From Metabacillus sp. KUDC1714 (GTDB lineage Bacteria; Bacillota; Bacilli; Bacillales; Bacillaceae): a stretch of 64,000 nt of DNA. A model generated the notes under the pieces. It ran no database searches. It was not told where the DNA came from and saw nothing but the letters and a program-made list of their open reading frames with translations. Positions 45,361 through 53,998 of this stretch are shown in pieces. Location: positions 3,475,501 through 3,539,500 of the forward strand of contig NZ_CP055263.1 in assembly GCF_014217835.1 (NCBI RefSeq). The letters are read 5' to 3'. Position 1 is the first letter of the stretch. The number at the start of each line of letters is the position of its first letter. The position numbers and the translations under genes were made by a program.

Positions 45361-45601
45361 GAAAGGTGAGAAGCCATCGGTTTGAGAAGGTAGTAGTTCT
45401 ATTCTATAAGTTGGGTGCAAATAAACAAGAGTGATCCTTTTATAAAATAAAAAATAACGGAAAAATAGATTTTTAAATGAAAATAATAAAATAATCTGTT
45501 TTCCTACATAATGAGAAGGTATTTATACAATAAGTGTAAAATAATAAACTATGAAAGTAATAGATATCTTAATTTTTAATAGAGAATAAGGAGATTAGAT
45601 A

Positions 45602-46222
45602 ATGGCGAAAAAAATTTTATTAATAGGGGATAGTATTACAGATTGTGGAAGACGAGAAGATCAAGAGGGTCTAGGATATGGGTATGTAAGAATTTTACAT
45701 GATTACTTGGTGACAACGTATCCATATGCTGACTATCAAATTGTGAATACAGGAATAGGCGGAGATAGAGTCACTGACCTCGCTGCAAGATGGCAAACAG
45801 ATGTCATTGATCATCAACCAGATTATGTTTCGATTTCAATAGGAATAAATGATGTATGGAGACAGCTTGACCGTCCTGAAATAGAGCAAGTAACTTCAGA
45901 GACATTTCACCAAGTTTACGTAAAATTGTTAACTCAAGTAAAAGAAGAAACCAACGCACAAATTGTATTAATGGAACCAACAATTATTGAGGAAGATACA
46001 GAATCCACAGGAAATAAGATGTTAAAAGACTATGTGGAGATCATAACTAATCTTGCACAACAATTCGATGCAACAATCGTGCCTACGCATCAAGTATTTA
46101 TCAAGTATTTACAAGCTGAAAACAATTATAAGCTCACGACAGACGGCGTTCACATGAATTCCGCGGGAAACATGTTAATGGCAACTACTTGGCTTAGAGC
46201 GTGTGAAGAACGACTAAAATAA
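45602..46222 (+). CDS. SGNH/GDSL hydrolase (lysophospholipase-L1/acetyl-xylan-esterase-like), cytoplasmic
   Basis: 206 residues with no signal peptide. Blocks: I with Ser in LLIGDSITDCGR, II GIGGDRVTDL, III SIGINDVW, V TDGVHMNSAGN. Family members of this size include esterases that remove acetyl groups from oligosaccharides. Lying after the GH95 and lactonase genes, intracellular deacetylation of imported oligosaccharides is plausible but not shown. The start is ATG 45602 behind AAGGAGATT; it has its own terminator. Confidence 0.86.
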   Translation: MAKKILLIGDSITDCGRREDQEGLGYGYVRILHDYLVTTYPYADYQIVNTGIGGDRVTDLAARWQTDVIDHQPDYVSISIGINDVWRQLDRPEIEQVTSETFHQVYVKLLTQVKEETNAQIVLMEPTIIEEDTESTGNKMLKDYVEIITNLAQQFDATIVPTHQVFIKYLQAENNYKLTTDGVHMNSAGNMLMATTWLRACEERLK

Positions 46223-46233
46223 GATTATAGGGA

Positions 46234-46271
46234 TAAGAGGCTGGCTCATAAAAGGGTCAGCTTCTTTTTTA
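46234..46271 (+). terminator. Terminator after the SGNH hydrolase gene
   Basis: AAGAGGCTGGCTC pairs (with G-U) with GGGTCAGCTTCTT and is followed by TTTT. Confidence 0.8.
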
Positions 46272-46471
46272 TGTTTTCCTGAACCTAAAAAGGAATGAGC
46301 AATATTCAGCGAAATAATGATTTCCTCAACAATGGGCATAGAAAACGCTAAGGCTGTATGGTGGAATTTTAGTAAAATTAAATATTTTTTCAAAAAATTG
46401 TAAATTAATCAAACAATTTTAGCATATATACCGTCTTATAAAGTGTATTCACAACTAAGGGGGGAACAGAG

Positions 46472-47476
46472 TTGATTAAAAAATGGTTTTATCTATTTGT
46501 ATTGGCAATTCTGATGTTTTGTAGTATAGGGATATCTTCTGGTTCTGCAGCAGGTAGCAAATTTATTATCATTAATAAGTCAAACAACCAACTTGCTTAT
46601 TATGAAAATAATCAACTAACTAAAGTGTTTAAAGTCGGGACAGGGAGGAGTCAATCCTTAACACCAGAGGGAAAATTTAAAATTGTAAACAAGATAAAGA
46701 ATCGACCTTACTACACTGATGGCATTCCAGGTGGTGACCCACGTAATCCGCTTGGTAATAGATGGCTTGGAATAAATGCAAGGGGAACATGGGGCACGAC
46801 TTATGCAATTCATGGTAACAACAACCCTAATTCAATTGGTGGTTATGTGAGTAGCGGTTGTGTACGGATGTATGATAACGAGGTGGAATGGCTGTTCAAT
46901 CAAGTGCCTGTCAATACACCTGTTATAATCACAACTTCAGGGAAATCATTTGATTCAATAGCGGTTTCTTACGGATATAAAGTAACTGAAAGCTCAGTTC
47001 CAGTTACTGTAAATGGAACCGCTCTCAAAAAAGGGAACAGGGGACCTGCTGTTGAAGAGCTTCAGCGGAAGCTTACTTCTCTAGGGTTTAGTACAAAAGG
47101 GATAGATGGTGTATTTGGTCAAAATACAGAATCTGCAGTCCGCTCATTTCAAAAGGCTCGACGTCTTACTGTAGATGGCGTAGTCGGTCCAGCAACAAGA
47201 AAAGCACTTGGAGGAACAACAGTGACAAAGCCAACATCTCCTTCTTCACCATCAAATGGGTCAGACCTAGCCAAAAGTGGCATCCTTAAAAAAGGAAGCA
47301 AAGGTGCTTCTGTAAAAGAACTTCAACGTATCCTTACTGCTAAAGGGTACAATACAAAAGGGGTGGACGGAATTTTTGGTTCAAACACGGATCAAGCAGT
47401 CCGTAAATTCCAAAAGGCACGTGGTCTAGCAGTAGATGGAATTGTTGGACCGAACACTAAAAAAGAACTTAGATAA
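46472..47476 (+). CDS. L,D-transpeptidase with two C-terminal peptidoglycan-binding domains
   Basis: 334 residues from TTG 46472 behind AAGGGGGG. Signal peptide (residues ~1-27, WFYLFVLAILMFCSIGISSG), YkuD catalytic domain with His114 (AIHGNNNPNSIG) and Cys130 (SSGCVRM), then two PG_binding_1 domains (~175-235 and ~268-330; each has LQRxLTxxGYxTKGxDGxFG and VDGxVGPxT). It would cross-link or modify the cell wall outside the membrane. Tandem binding domains after the catalytic domain are typical of secreted Bacillus enzymes. Not related to the sugar genes around it. Confidence 0.93.
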   Translation: MIKKWFYLFVLAILMFCSIGISSGSAAGSKFIIINKSNNQLAYYENNQLTKVFKVGTGRSQSLTPEGKFKIVNKIKNRPYYTDGIPGGDPRNPLGNRWLGINARGTWGTTYAIHGNNNPNSIGGYVSSGCVRMYDNEVEWLFNQVPVNTPVIITTSGKSFDSIAVSYGYKVTESSVPVTVNGTALKKGNRGPAVEELQRKLTSLGFSTKGIDGVFGQNTESAVRSFQKARRLTVDGVVGPATRKALGGTTVTKPTSPSSPSNGSDLAKSGILKKGSKGASVKELQRILTAKGYNTKGVDGIFGSNTDQAVRKFQKARGLAVDGIVGPNTKKELR

Positions 47477-47500
47477 TCTTACACAATTACTCGTTTCACC

Positions 47501-47542
47501 TTTATCCTCATGGAAAGGAAACTATTTCCCATGAGGATTTTT
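47501..47542 (+). terminator. Terminator after the L,D-transpeptidase gene
   Basis: ATCCTCATGG pairs with CCCATGAGGAT, with an inner AAA/TTT, and TTTTT follows. Confidence 0.85.
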
Positions 47543-47574
47543 TCACCTTTTAATGAACTAAGGCAAATTATCAA

Positions 47575-48435
47575 TCATCTTTTTTTTCTGTACTCAGAAG
47601 GGGTCATCGACGTAAGTTTCTTAAATGTCCGAAAAAAATGGGGCATACTCGTAAATCCACATTGCTCAGCCACAGTTGAAATTTTCTCATTATAACTACT
47701 TAGTAGATCTTTTGCTAATAATATCCGCTTCATTGTAATATAATCGGTAACATTAATGCCAATCAACTGTTTAAAGACACGGCTAAAATGAGCGGCTGAA
47801 ACGGAAAAGCGTCTTGATAGAGAATTCAAATCTAAACTAGTATCTAAATGTTGATCAATATAAATTAATGCCTCTTTAAACCATTTTGGTCCGAAGGAAG
47901 ACTGCTTTTCTATTCCTGTTTTCCAAGTAAGGCAATTTCGATTAAGGTGAAGCATAGTCACGTGCAACCATAATAGGATCGCATTCACTTGATCTGGGCT
48001 TTCTGTCTCCACTTCATGCATAAGGGTATCAATGTAGTCATTTAATTTAGTTTGGTGATTATGCTCTAACGTATATTTATAATTCTTTCCTTTTTTTGAT
48101 TCACCAAAAATCTTCAAATATAAAAAACCATTACCAAAAGTAGAATGATTAAGTAGGGCAGGACTAAAGAAGATAGCAGTAGAAGTAAGGGAATGATCCT
48201 TATCAGGTATGGTACGGTGAATCGTATTACTTGGAATGATGATTAGATCATTTTTTTGTATGTCATAAAAAGTTTGATCTATGAAAAAGGTTCCTTTTCC
48301 TTCATGAATCATCACAATTTCTAACCATTCATGTGTATGTTCTGGAAGCTCATCTTGAAGATCTTTCGTTTGTTTATAGACGATATGAAATGGGAAAGAT
48401 TTTTTAGATTCAAATTGTTTACGAATTGGTAACAT
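47575..48435 (-). CDS. AraC-family regulator, probable regulator of the fucose operon
   Basis: 286 residues. A cupin sensor (LPEHTHEWLEIVMIHEGKGT, IQKNDLIIIPSNTIHRT) and a C-terminal pair of helix-turn-helices (DLNSLSRRFSVSAAHFSRVF, ISTVAEQCGFTSMPHFFRTF). It is divergent from the fucose operon with ~135 bases between starts, the usual place for a pathway regulator. The start is ATG 48435 behind GAGGTGG. L-fucose or a pathway intermediate is the probable ligand, by inference. Confidence 0.9.
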   Translation of the reverse strand: MLPIRKQFESKKSFPFHIVYKQTKDLQDELPEHTHEWLEIVMIHEGKGTFFIDQTFYDIQKNDLIIIPSNTIHRTIPDKDHSLTSTAIFFSPALLNHSTFGNGFLYLKIFGESKKGKNYKYTLEHNHQTKLNDYIDTLMHEVETESPDQVNAILLWLHVTMLHLNRNCLTWKTGIEKQSSFGPKWFKEALIYIDQHLDTSLDLNSLSRRFSVSAAHFSRVFKQLIGINVTDYITMKRILLAKDLLSSYNEKISTVAEQCGFTSMPHFFRTFKKLTSMTPSEYRKKR

Positions 48436-48570
48436 TTATTCAACCACCTCACTTAATCTCTCCTTTCTATAATATCAAAATATGTTACAAAGAAGTCAAT
48501 TCAGGCAATTTTTATAACAATTAACAGGTGATAGAATGAAAAAAAGCAAGTTTGAAAGGAAGATAAAAGA

Positions 48571-48885
48571 ATGGAAACAAAAGAGAAAACGTTTGGTGCA
48601 GGTGTTTCATGTATTGTCATGAATCAGAATGATAACGTTGTCACATTGCTGCGCTCGATTAATAAGGGTGAGGTATTAACATTTCAAATTGAAGATCAAA
48701 CATGTACATTAACAGCTAAAGAGGATGTTGCTTTCGGTCATAAACTGGCACTTAATCAAATTAAAATTGGTGATACAATCCTGAAATATGGAGAGTCTAT
48801 TGGCATCGCTACAACCACTATTGAAGAAGGTGAGCATGTTCATGTACACAATCTTATCGGTGTTCGCGGTCGAGGTGACCAATAA
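48571..48885 (+). CDS. UxaA-type dehydratase small subunit (SAF domain), probable L-fuconate dehydratase
   Basis: 104 residues with the SAF fold seen at the N-terminus of altronate/galactarate dehydratases: MNQNDNVVTLLRSINKGEVL, FGHKLALNQIKIGDTILKYG and IGIATTTIEEGEHVHVHNL. In E. coli UxaA the same part is fused to the large domain; here it is a separate gene followed 25 bases later by the large subunit. The start is ATG 48571 behind AAAGGAAG. L-fuconate is proposed because of the fucU and FAH-hydrolase genes in the same operon. Confidence 0.9.
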   Translation: METKEKTFGAGVSCIVMNQNDNVVTLLRSINKGEVLTFQIEDQTCTLTAKEDVAFGHKLALNQIKIGDTILKYGESIGIATTTIEEGEHVHVHNLIGVRGRGDQ

Positions 48886-48909
48886 TTTTAGAAAGAGGAG
48901 TGAGAAAAA

Positions 48910-50070
48910 ATGACAATGATCAAAGGATATCGCAGACCAGATGGAAAAGTAGGGATTCGGAATCATTTGCTGCTTTTACCAACAGTGGTGTGTGCAAATC
49001 AAGTAGTTAATCGAATTCAACAGCAGGTACCAGGATCGGTAGCTATTCCACATCAGCATGGCTGCAGCCAAGTAGGTGATGATAAAGAGCGGACACACAA
49101 GGTTCTTGTTGGGATGGGGAAAAATCCAAATGTTGGTGCTGTCCTAGTTGTAAGCTTAGGCTGTGAGGTCATGAATGCTGAACAAATACGTGACGAAATT
49201 GCTGAGACGGGAAAACCAGTGATTTGGATTGATATTCAAGATGAAGGTGGCTCGGTCAATACAATTAAAAAAGGAACAGAAATAGCAAAAGAACTTGAAC
49301 AAAAAATTGCAAGTATTCCATATGAAAATATTTCACTTTCAGAGCTAATTGTTGGTGTTAAATGCGGTGGTTCTGATGCAACATCAGGTTTATGCAGTAA
49401 TCCTGCCTTAGGAAGAACGTCAGACATGATTATTGATAAAGGCGGAAGCATAGTGATGGGTGAAACGACTGAGATCATTGGAGCAGAACACATCCTAGCT
49501 GAAAAGGCAGTAAATGAAGAAGTGACGAAAAAATTATATGATTCGATTGCGAAATTTGAAACAGAGATCGAACGAATGGGTGTTGACATGCGAGGTAGTA
49601 ACCCTAGTCCCGGAAATATTGAGGGGGGATTATCTAGCATTGAGGAGAAATCATTGGGGTGTATAAGTAAAGCTGGCACAGCACCATTACAAGGTGTCGT
49701 TGACTTTGCGAGTGAAATACCTGGAAAAGGCTTTTATTTTATGGACTCGCCCGGAAATGATATTGAATGTGTCACAGGAATGGCAGCAGCAGGCATTCAG
49801 CTCGTTTGTTTTACTACAGGCCGTGGAACGCCGACTGGAAATCCAATTGTACCTGTTATTAAAATTTCTGGAAACGAGGTTATGGCAAAGCGCATGGCTG
49901 ACAATATTGATGTTGATACAAGTCCTGTATTGCAAGGAAAAGAGTCTCTTCAACAAGCTGGGGAACGGATATTTAAAGAAATTGTCAGTGTCGCATCTGG
50001 AGAACTTACAAAAGCAGAGATTCTTGGTCATCAAGAATTTAGTATTAGTCGAATAGGAATTAGTCTGTAG
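48910..50070 (+). CDS. UxaA-type dehydratase large subunit, probable L-fuconate dehydratase
   Basis: 386 residues, altronate/galactarate dehydratase large-domain family. It begins KGYRRPDGKVGIRNHLLLLP; conserved Cys and metal-site pieces include SLGCEVMNAEQI and GVKCGGSDATSGLCSNPALG. It would remove water from a sugar acid to a 2-keto-3-deoxy acid, with the small SAF subunit. In the Campylobacter fucose island split UxaA-like genes are also present, giving a precedent; the enolase-family FucD of Xanthomonas is absent here. The start is ATG 48910 behind AAAGAGGAGTGAG. Confidence 0.9.
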   Translation: MTMIKGYRRPDGKVGIRNHLLLLPTVVCANQVVNRIQQQVPGSVAIPHQHGCSQVGDDKERTHKVLVGMGKNPNVGAVLVVSLGCEVMNAEQIRDEIAETGKPVIWIDIQDEGGSVNTIKKGTEIAKELEQKIASIPYENISLSELIVGVKCGGSDATSGLCSNPALGRTSDMIIDKGGSIVMGETTEIIGAEHILAEKAVNEEVTKKLYDSIAKFETEIERMGVDMRGSNPSPGNIEGGLSSIEEKSLGCISKAGTAPLQGVVDFASEIPGKGFYFMDSPGNDIECVTGMAAAGIQLVCFTTGRGTPTGNPIVPVIKISGNEVMAKRMADNIDVDTSPVLQGKESLQQAGERIFKEIVSVASGELTKAEILGHQEFSISRIGISL

Positions 50071-50088
50071 GAAAAAGGAGGACATTTA

Positions 50089-50883
50089 GTGAAGCGCTTA
50101 CTTAATAAAATTGCGTTAGTTACAGGTGGAAACCGTGGAATCGGTGAAGCTATTGTTTTGCGACTTGCTGAAGAGGGGGCAGATGTCGCAATTAATTTTA
50201 ACTCTGTCCGTTCAAGAGAACAAGCTGAAGAGGTTAGGAAAAAGGTAGAGGGGATTGGTAGAAGAGCAATTGTAATTAAAGCCGACGTTGGCAATAAACA
50301 AGATGTAGAAGCAATGATCAAGGCAGTAGAGGAACAGCTTGGAGAAATTGAAATTCTGGTTAATAATGCTGGAATTGCTCCTTTTGAGCCTTTTATGCAA
50401 GTAACAGAAGAAACATGGGACCGTACCTTTAATACAAATGTGAAGGCTATTTTTCTAACATCCCAATTAGCGGCCAAGCGAATGATTCCCAAGCGCAATG
50501 GAAAAATAATTAACATTTTATCCACTGCCAGCCTCATGGTTACGAGTCCAGTAATTCCTCATTATCAAGCCTCAAAAGCAGCAGGACATATGTTAACTAA
50601 AGGATTGGCTATCGAGCTTGGAAGATACAACATTAATGTAAATGCAGTAGGACCAAGTACAGTTGATACAGATATGTGTACTGATTTTCTAGCAGATCCG
50701 GAAATACGAAGCAAGGAAATTGAAGCAAATCCGATGAAACGGCTAGGAACTGCAAAGCAAATAGGGGATGCAGTTGTGTTTTTAGCATCAAATGAAGCAG
50801 AACAAATCAATGGTCATTTAATGATGGTTGACGGCGGATTAACAGTTAAAGCAGCACAACCAGAGGATCATATGGAACATTAA
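50089..50883 (+). CDS. SDR oxidoreductase (fucose or 2-keto-3-deoxyfuconate dehydrogenase candidate 1)
   Basis: 264 residues from GTG 50089 behind AAAGGAGGA. Cofactor loop TGGNRGIGEA, NNAG in LVNNAGIAPFEPF, Ser in ILSTASLMVTS, Tyr-x3-Lys in HYQASKAAG, and a C-terminal MMVDGG. FabG-like. The acidic residue selecting NAD is not clear (NFNSVRS could favour NADP). One of the two SDRs in this operon should oxidise L-fucose to the lactone and the other the 2-keto-3-deoxy acid to the diketo acid; the sequence alone does not say which is which. Confidence 0.85.
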   Translation: MKRLLNKIALVTGGNRGIGEAIVLRLAEEGADVAINFNSVRSREQAEEVRKKVEGIGRRAIVIKADVGNKQDVEAMIKAVEEQLGEIEILVNNAGIAPFEPFMQVTEETWDRTFNTNVKAIFLTSQLAAKRMIPKRNGKIINILSTASLMVTSPVIPHYQASKAAGHMLTKGLAIELGRYNINVNAVGPSTVDTDMCTDFLADPEIRSKEIEANPMKRLGTAKQIGDAVVFLASNEAEQINGHLMMVDGGLTVKAAQPEDHMEH

Positions 50884-50909
50884 CAGACAAAGGGAGGGGA
50901 TATAAGAAT

Positions 50910-51683
50910 ATGAGATTGAGAGATAAAGTAATTCTAATTACGGGTGCAGGGTCTGGAATTGGGAAATGTACAGCTTTATTGTTTGCGAAAGAAGGAGCAT
51001 CAATCATTGTTAATGACTTAAATGTTGAAAGCGGGACGAACACCGTAGCTGAAATTAGCGAAGCAAATGGTGAAGCCTATTTCATTCAAGCTGATGTTAC
51101 TGATGCAAGCTCTGTTAAAGCAATGGTTGATAAAGCGATAAATAGATATGGGAAGATCGATGTTTTGTTTAATAATGCTGGTATTAGCGGTGTAGGCAAG
51201 CTTCATGAGGTTGATCTAGATGCCTGGAATAAAACATTGAATGTTAATATTAATGGTGTGATGCTGCCAAGTAAATATGTTATTCCTCATATGATGGAAC
51301 AAAACAAGGGTTCGATCATTAATATGTCTTCATGTATTGCTGAAATGGGACTAGCTGACCGTGCCTCCTATTCAACGACAAAAGGAGCGATTTTAGCCTT
51401 AACTAAATCGATGCAGGTGGACTATGCTGCCTATAATATTCGAGTAAATGCTATTTTGCCAGGAACCATTCTAACGCCTTTTGTAGAGCATTATTTAAAA
51501 CAATCGTATGAAAATCCTGAGGAAGCGATTGAAAAGATTAAAACCCGCCAGTTAAGTGGGGATTTAGGAAGACCTGAAGATGTGGCCTATGCAGCCCTTT
51601 TCCTAGCATCTGATGAATCAAGGTTTATGATGGGCTCTCCGCTTTATATTGATGGTGGCGTTGTATTTGGTAAGGATGCGTAA
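50910..51683 (+). CDS. SDR oxidoreductase (fucose or 2-keto-3-deoxyfuconate dehydrogenase candidate 2)
   Basis: 257 residues. Loop TGAGSGIGKC; the Asp in IIVNDLNVES is the usual NAD selector; NNAG; catalytic Ser in NMSSCIAEMG; Tyr-x3-Lys in SYSTTKGA; end DGGVVFGKDA. The start is ATG 50910 behind GGGAGGGG, 26 bases after the previous SDR. NAD preference suits an oxidative catabolic step. It resembles the SDRs of other fucose loci; the exact step is inferred. Confidence 0.86.
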   Translation: MRLRDKVILITGAGSGIGKCTALLFAKEGASIIVNDLNVESGTNTVAEISEANGEAYFIQADVTDASSVKAMVDKAINRYGKIDVLFNNAGISGVGKLHEVDLDAWNKTLNVNINGVMLPSKYVIPHMMEQNKGSIINMSSCIAEMGLADRASYSTTKGAILALTKSMQVDYAAYNIRVNAILPGTILTPFVEHYLKQSYENPEEAIEKIKTRQLSGDLGRPEDVAYAALFLASDESRFMMGSPLYIDGGVVFGKDA

Positions 51684-51706
51684 AAACGAAAGAGGAGGAT
51701 TTTTCT

Positions 51707-52603
51707 ATGAAACTATTAACATTTATAAAAGAAGGAAAGCAAGCATTGGGAGTAAAAATTGACAATGGTATTATCGATCTTGAAGCAGCATTAAATGAAA
51801 AACCAAATGCTCAAATTCAAACAAATATCATGGAAATCATCGCTGGCGGGAAGGAAACCATTTCTGTACTCGAAGATTATCTTTCTACACTTCCAACATC
51901 AAATGAAGCATCATATCTAAAAACTGAAGAAGAAGTCCAATGGGGACCTTGTGTCACACAACCAAATAAAATCATTTGTGTCGGATTAAATTACCGCAAG
52001 CATGCGGATGAAACAAATGCTCCATATCCAGAAGTACCGATCTTATTTAATAAATTTAATAATACTTTGACAGGTCATAAAAGTGAAATTGCTGTACCAA
52101 AAGTAACGAAACAATTAGATTACGAAGTAGAGCTAGGTGTCGTTATTGGGAAAAAAGCAAAATATGTAAGCAAAGAAGAGGCGTTGGAACATGTATTTGG
52201 CTATTGTACGGTAAATGATTTATCAGCACGTGATTTACAATTAAAAACTCCTCAATGGTTACTCGGAAAGACATGTGATGATTTCAGCCCGATGGGACCA
52301 TATTTAGTAACAGCTGATGAAGTTGGAAATCCTAATGATCTCCAATTAAAAACGTATGTAAATGGCGAAGTACGTCAAGATTCAAATACATCAGATATGA
52401 TCTTTTACGTAGATCAAATCGTTAGTTACATCTCTCAGCATATGACGCTTACACCGGGAGATGTTATCTTAACAGGGACTCCAGAAGGTGTTGTATTAGG
52501 TTACCCAGATGAAAAGCAAGTGTACATACATCCTGGAGATGAAGTTACTGTTGAAATTGAAAAATTAGGTTCGTTAACCAATATCTTTATTGAAGAAAAA
52601 TAA
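51707..52603 (+). CDS. FAH-family hydrolase, probable 2,4-diketo-3-deoxy-L-fuconate hydrolase
   Basis: 298 residues, fumarylacetoacetate hydrolase fold: IICVGLNYRKHADETNAPY, metal ligands around YEVELGVVIGKKA (two Glu) and CTVNDLSARDLQ, then GKTCDDFSPMGP and LTGTPEGV. In Xanthomonas-type fucose breakdown the FAH-family enzyme splits the diketo acid to pyruvate and L-lactate; that fits the last carbon step here. The start is ATG 51707 behind AGAGGAGG. Confidence 0.9.
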   Translation: MKLLTFIKEGKQALGVKIDNGIIDLEAALNEKPNAQIQTNIMEIIAGGKETISVLEDYLSTLPTSNEASYLKTEEEVQWGPCVTQPNKIICVGLNYRKHADETNAPYPEVPILFNKFNNTLTGHKSEIAVPKVTKQLDYEVELGVVIGKKAKYVSKEEALEHVFGYCTVNDLSARDLQLKTPQWLLGKTCDDFSPMGPYLVTADEVGNPNDLQLKTYVNGEVRQDSNTSDMIFYVDQIVSYISQHMTLTPGDVILTGTPEGVVLGYPDEKQVYIHPGDEVTVEIEKLGSLTNIFIEEK

Positions 52604-52622
52604 TCGATTGTAGGTTGATAAT

Positions 52623-53051
52623 ATGTTAAAAGGGATCCCACCAATCTTGTCTCCAGATTTATTAAAAATTCTTACTGAAATGGGACATGGTGATGAAATT
52701 GTTTTAGCAGATGGTAACTTTCCAGCAGCAAGCCATGCGCAAAGATTAATTCGAGCAGATGGACATTCTATTCCCGATTTACTTAAGGCGATCCTAACGT
52801 TATTTCCACTTGATTCGTATGTCGAACAGCCGATCACACTAATGGCAGTTGAGCCAGGTGATGGTGGAGAACCAGTTATCTGGCAACAGTATCAGCAGAT
52901 TGCTAATGAAAAAGAAGGAAAGCCTATCTCAATTGACATGATCGATCGTTTTTCTTTTTATGAAAGAGCGAAAGAGACGTATGCGATTGTTGCTACTGGA
53001 GAAAGGGCACTTTACGCAAATGTCATCTTGAAGAAGGGAGTTATTGGATAG
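52623..53051 (+). CDS. fucU: L-fucose mutarotase
   Basis: 142 residues, RbsD/FucU family and closely matching E. coli FucU in length and motifs: LLKILTEMGHGDEIVLAD with His22, the Arg-Ala-Asp-Gly motif LIRADGHSIPDLL, FPLDSYVEQP, RFSFYERA and YANVILKKGV. It interconverts alpha- and beta-L-fucopyranose. It identifies L-fucose as the operon substrate. The start is ATG 52623; the ribosome site is weak (GTAGGTTG). Confidence 0.94.
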   Translation: MLKGIPPILSPDLLKILTEMGHGDEIVLADGNFPAASHAQRLIRADGHSIPDLLKAILTLFPLDSYVEQPITLMAVEPGDGGEPVIWQQYQQIANEKEGKPISIDMIDRFSFYERAKETYAIVATGERALYANVILKKGVIG

Positions 53052-53053
53052 TT

Positions 53054-53218
53054 GAAACAATCATCACTTACAGAGACAAACATGAACTCGGGAATGTGAA
53101 AGTTCCACAATATGGAGCATATTTCTGTAAGGTAATGGAATCTACTTTCCCGATTGGTGGCATGCTTTATAGTGCTGTGTTTAAAATTGACTATAGTAAT
53201 ACATGGATGATATTGTAA
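53054..53218 (+). pseudogene. Unassigned open fragment between fucU and the VOC gene
   Basis: Fifty-four sense codons from 53054, ending at TAA 53216, read ETIITYRDKHELGNVKVPQY then GAYFCKVMESTFPIGGMLYS and a hydrophobic-aromatic end. There is no start codon with a ribosome site. It could be the tail of a lost gene or a chance frame. The family is not recognised. Confidence 0.3.
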
Positions 53219-53239
53219 AAAATGGGAGGTGATAAATAG

Positions 53240-53656
53240 ATGGGACTAAAAGCAGCTCAAATTTATGTTAATTTACCAGTTAAAGATCTTAATAAATCAG
53301 TTGAGTTTTTCACAAAAGTAGGTTTTGAGTTTAATCCTCAATTTACCGATGAAAATGCTACGTGTATGGTCGTAAGCGAAAACATTTTTGTTATGCTGTT
53401 GGTAGAAGAATTTTTTAAAACCTTTACGAAAAAAGACATTGCTGATGCTACGAAGAGTACAGAGGTTATTGTAGCGTTTTCTGCTAATAGCAAAGAAATG
53501 GTTGATGAGATTGTACATAAGGCTTTAGCAGCTGGAGGGATGCCTTCAAATGAACCAGTCGACCACGGCTTTATGTATGGATGGAGTTTTCAGGATATTG
53601 ACGGTCATTTGTGGGAACTTATGTACATGGATGAAAGTGCAGGCAATCAAGATTGA
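53240..53656 (+). CDS. VOC-family (glyoxalase/bleomycin resistance-like) protein
   Basis: 138 residues, two beta-alpha-beta-beta-beta modules. AAQIYVNLPVKDLNKSVEFF begins the first; MPSNEPVDHGFMYGWSFQDI and DGHLWELMYM end the second with the usual His/Glu metal positions. The start is ATG 53240 behind GGGAGGTG. It is probably the last gene of the fucose transcript, but a role there is not evident. Confidence 0.88.
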   Translation: MGLKAAQIYVNLPVKDLNKSVEFFTKVGFEFNPQFTDENATCMVVSENIFVMLLVEEFFKTFTKKDIADATKSTEVIVAFSANSKEMVDEIVHKALAAGGMPSNEPVDHGFMYGWSFQDIDGHLWELMYMDESAGNQD

Positions 53657-53686
53657 GAAGGAACGTTTTGAGTTAAATATTAGACG

Positions 53687-53719
53687 GTAACCTCCTTGCA
53701 CTATGGGAGGTTTTTTTGT
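53687..53719 (+). terminator. Terminator at the end of the fucose region
   Basis: AACCTCC pairs with GGGAGGTT and is followed by TTTTT. The next 280 bases (to 53999) hold no recognisable gene. Confidence 0.85.
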
Positions 53720-53998
53720 GTAAACAACAGCTTGTAATATACTATTTTCTATAATAATATCTATGGGTTGTAAATAGTGAGAGCGATGGGAGCTTTTGAT
53801 TGTGGAGAAAGTTAAATGATTTTTGGATCCTGGAATTGAAGCTGGTTTAGAAGGTGTCCGTTGAGTAGAGAATTGTGTGCGCTCGGCTGATGAATGATGA
53901 TCTTCACCACATAAAAGATTCGGTTAAGCTATAATTTATATTAACGGATAAACACCAATCCAATATTGCTAGTTATTGAAATAGGAGGGACTAAAAAA

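Noticed and set aside
50086..50101. GTGAAGCGCTTAC as a cre site
   Set aside because: It lies on the start codon of an SDR gene inside the operon and matches the consensus poorly at the ends.
49236..50537. Long minus-strand frames inside the fucose operon
   Set aside because: They are antisense to well-supported dehydratase and SDR genes and have no recognisable domain.
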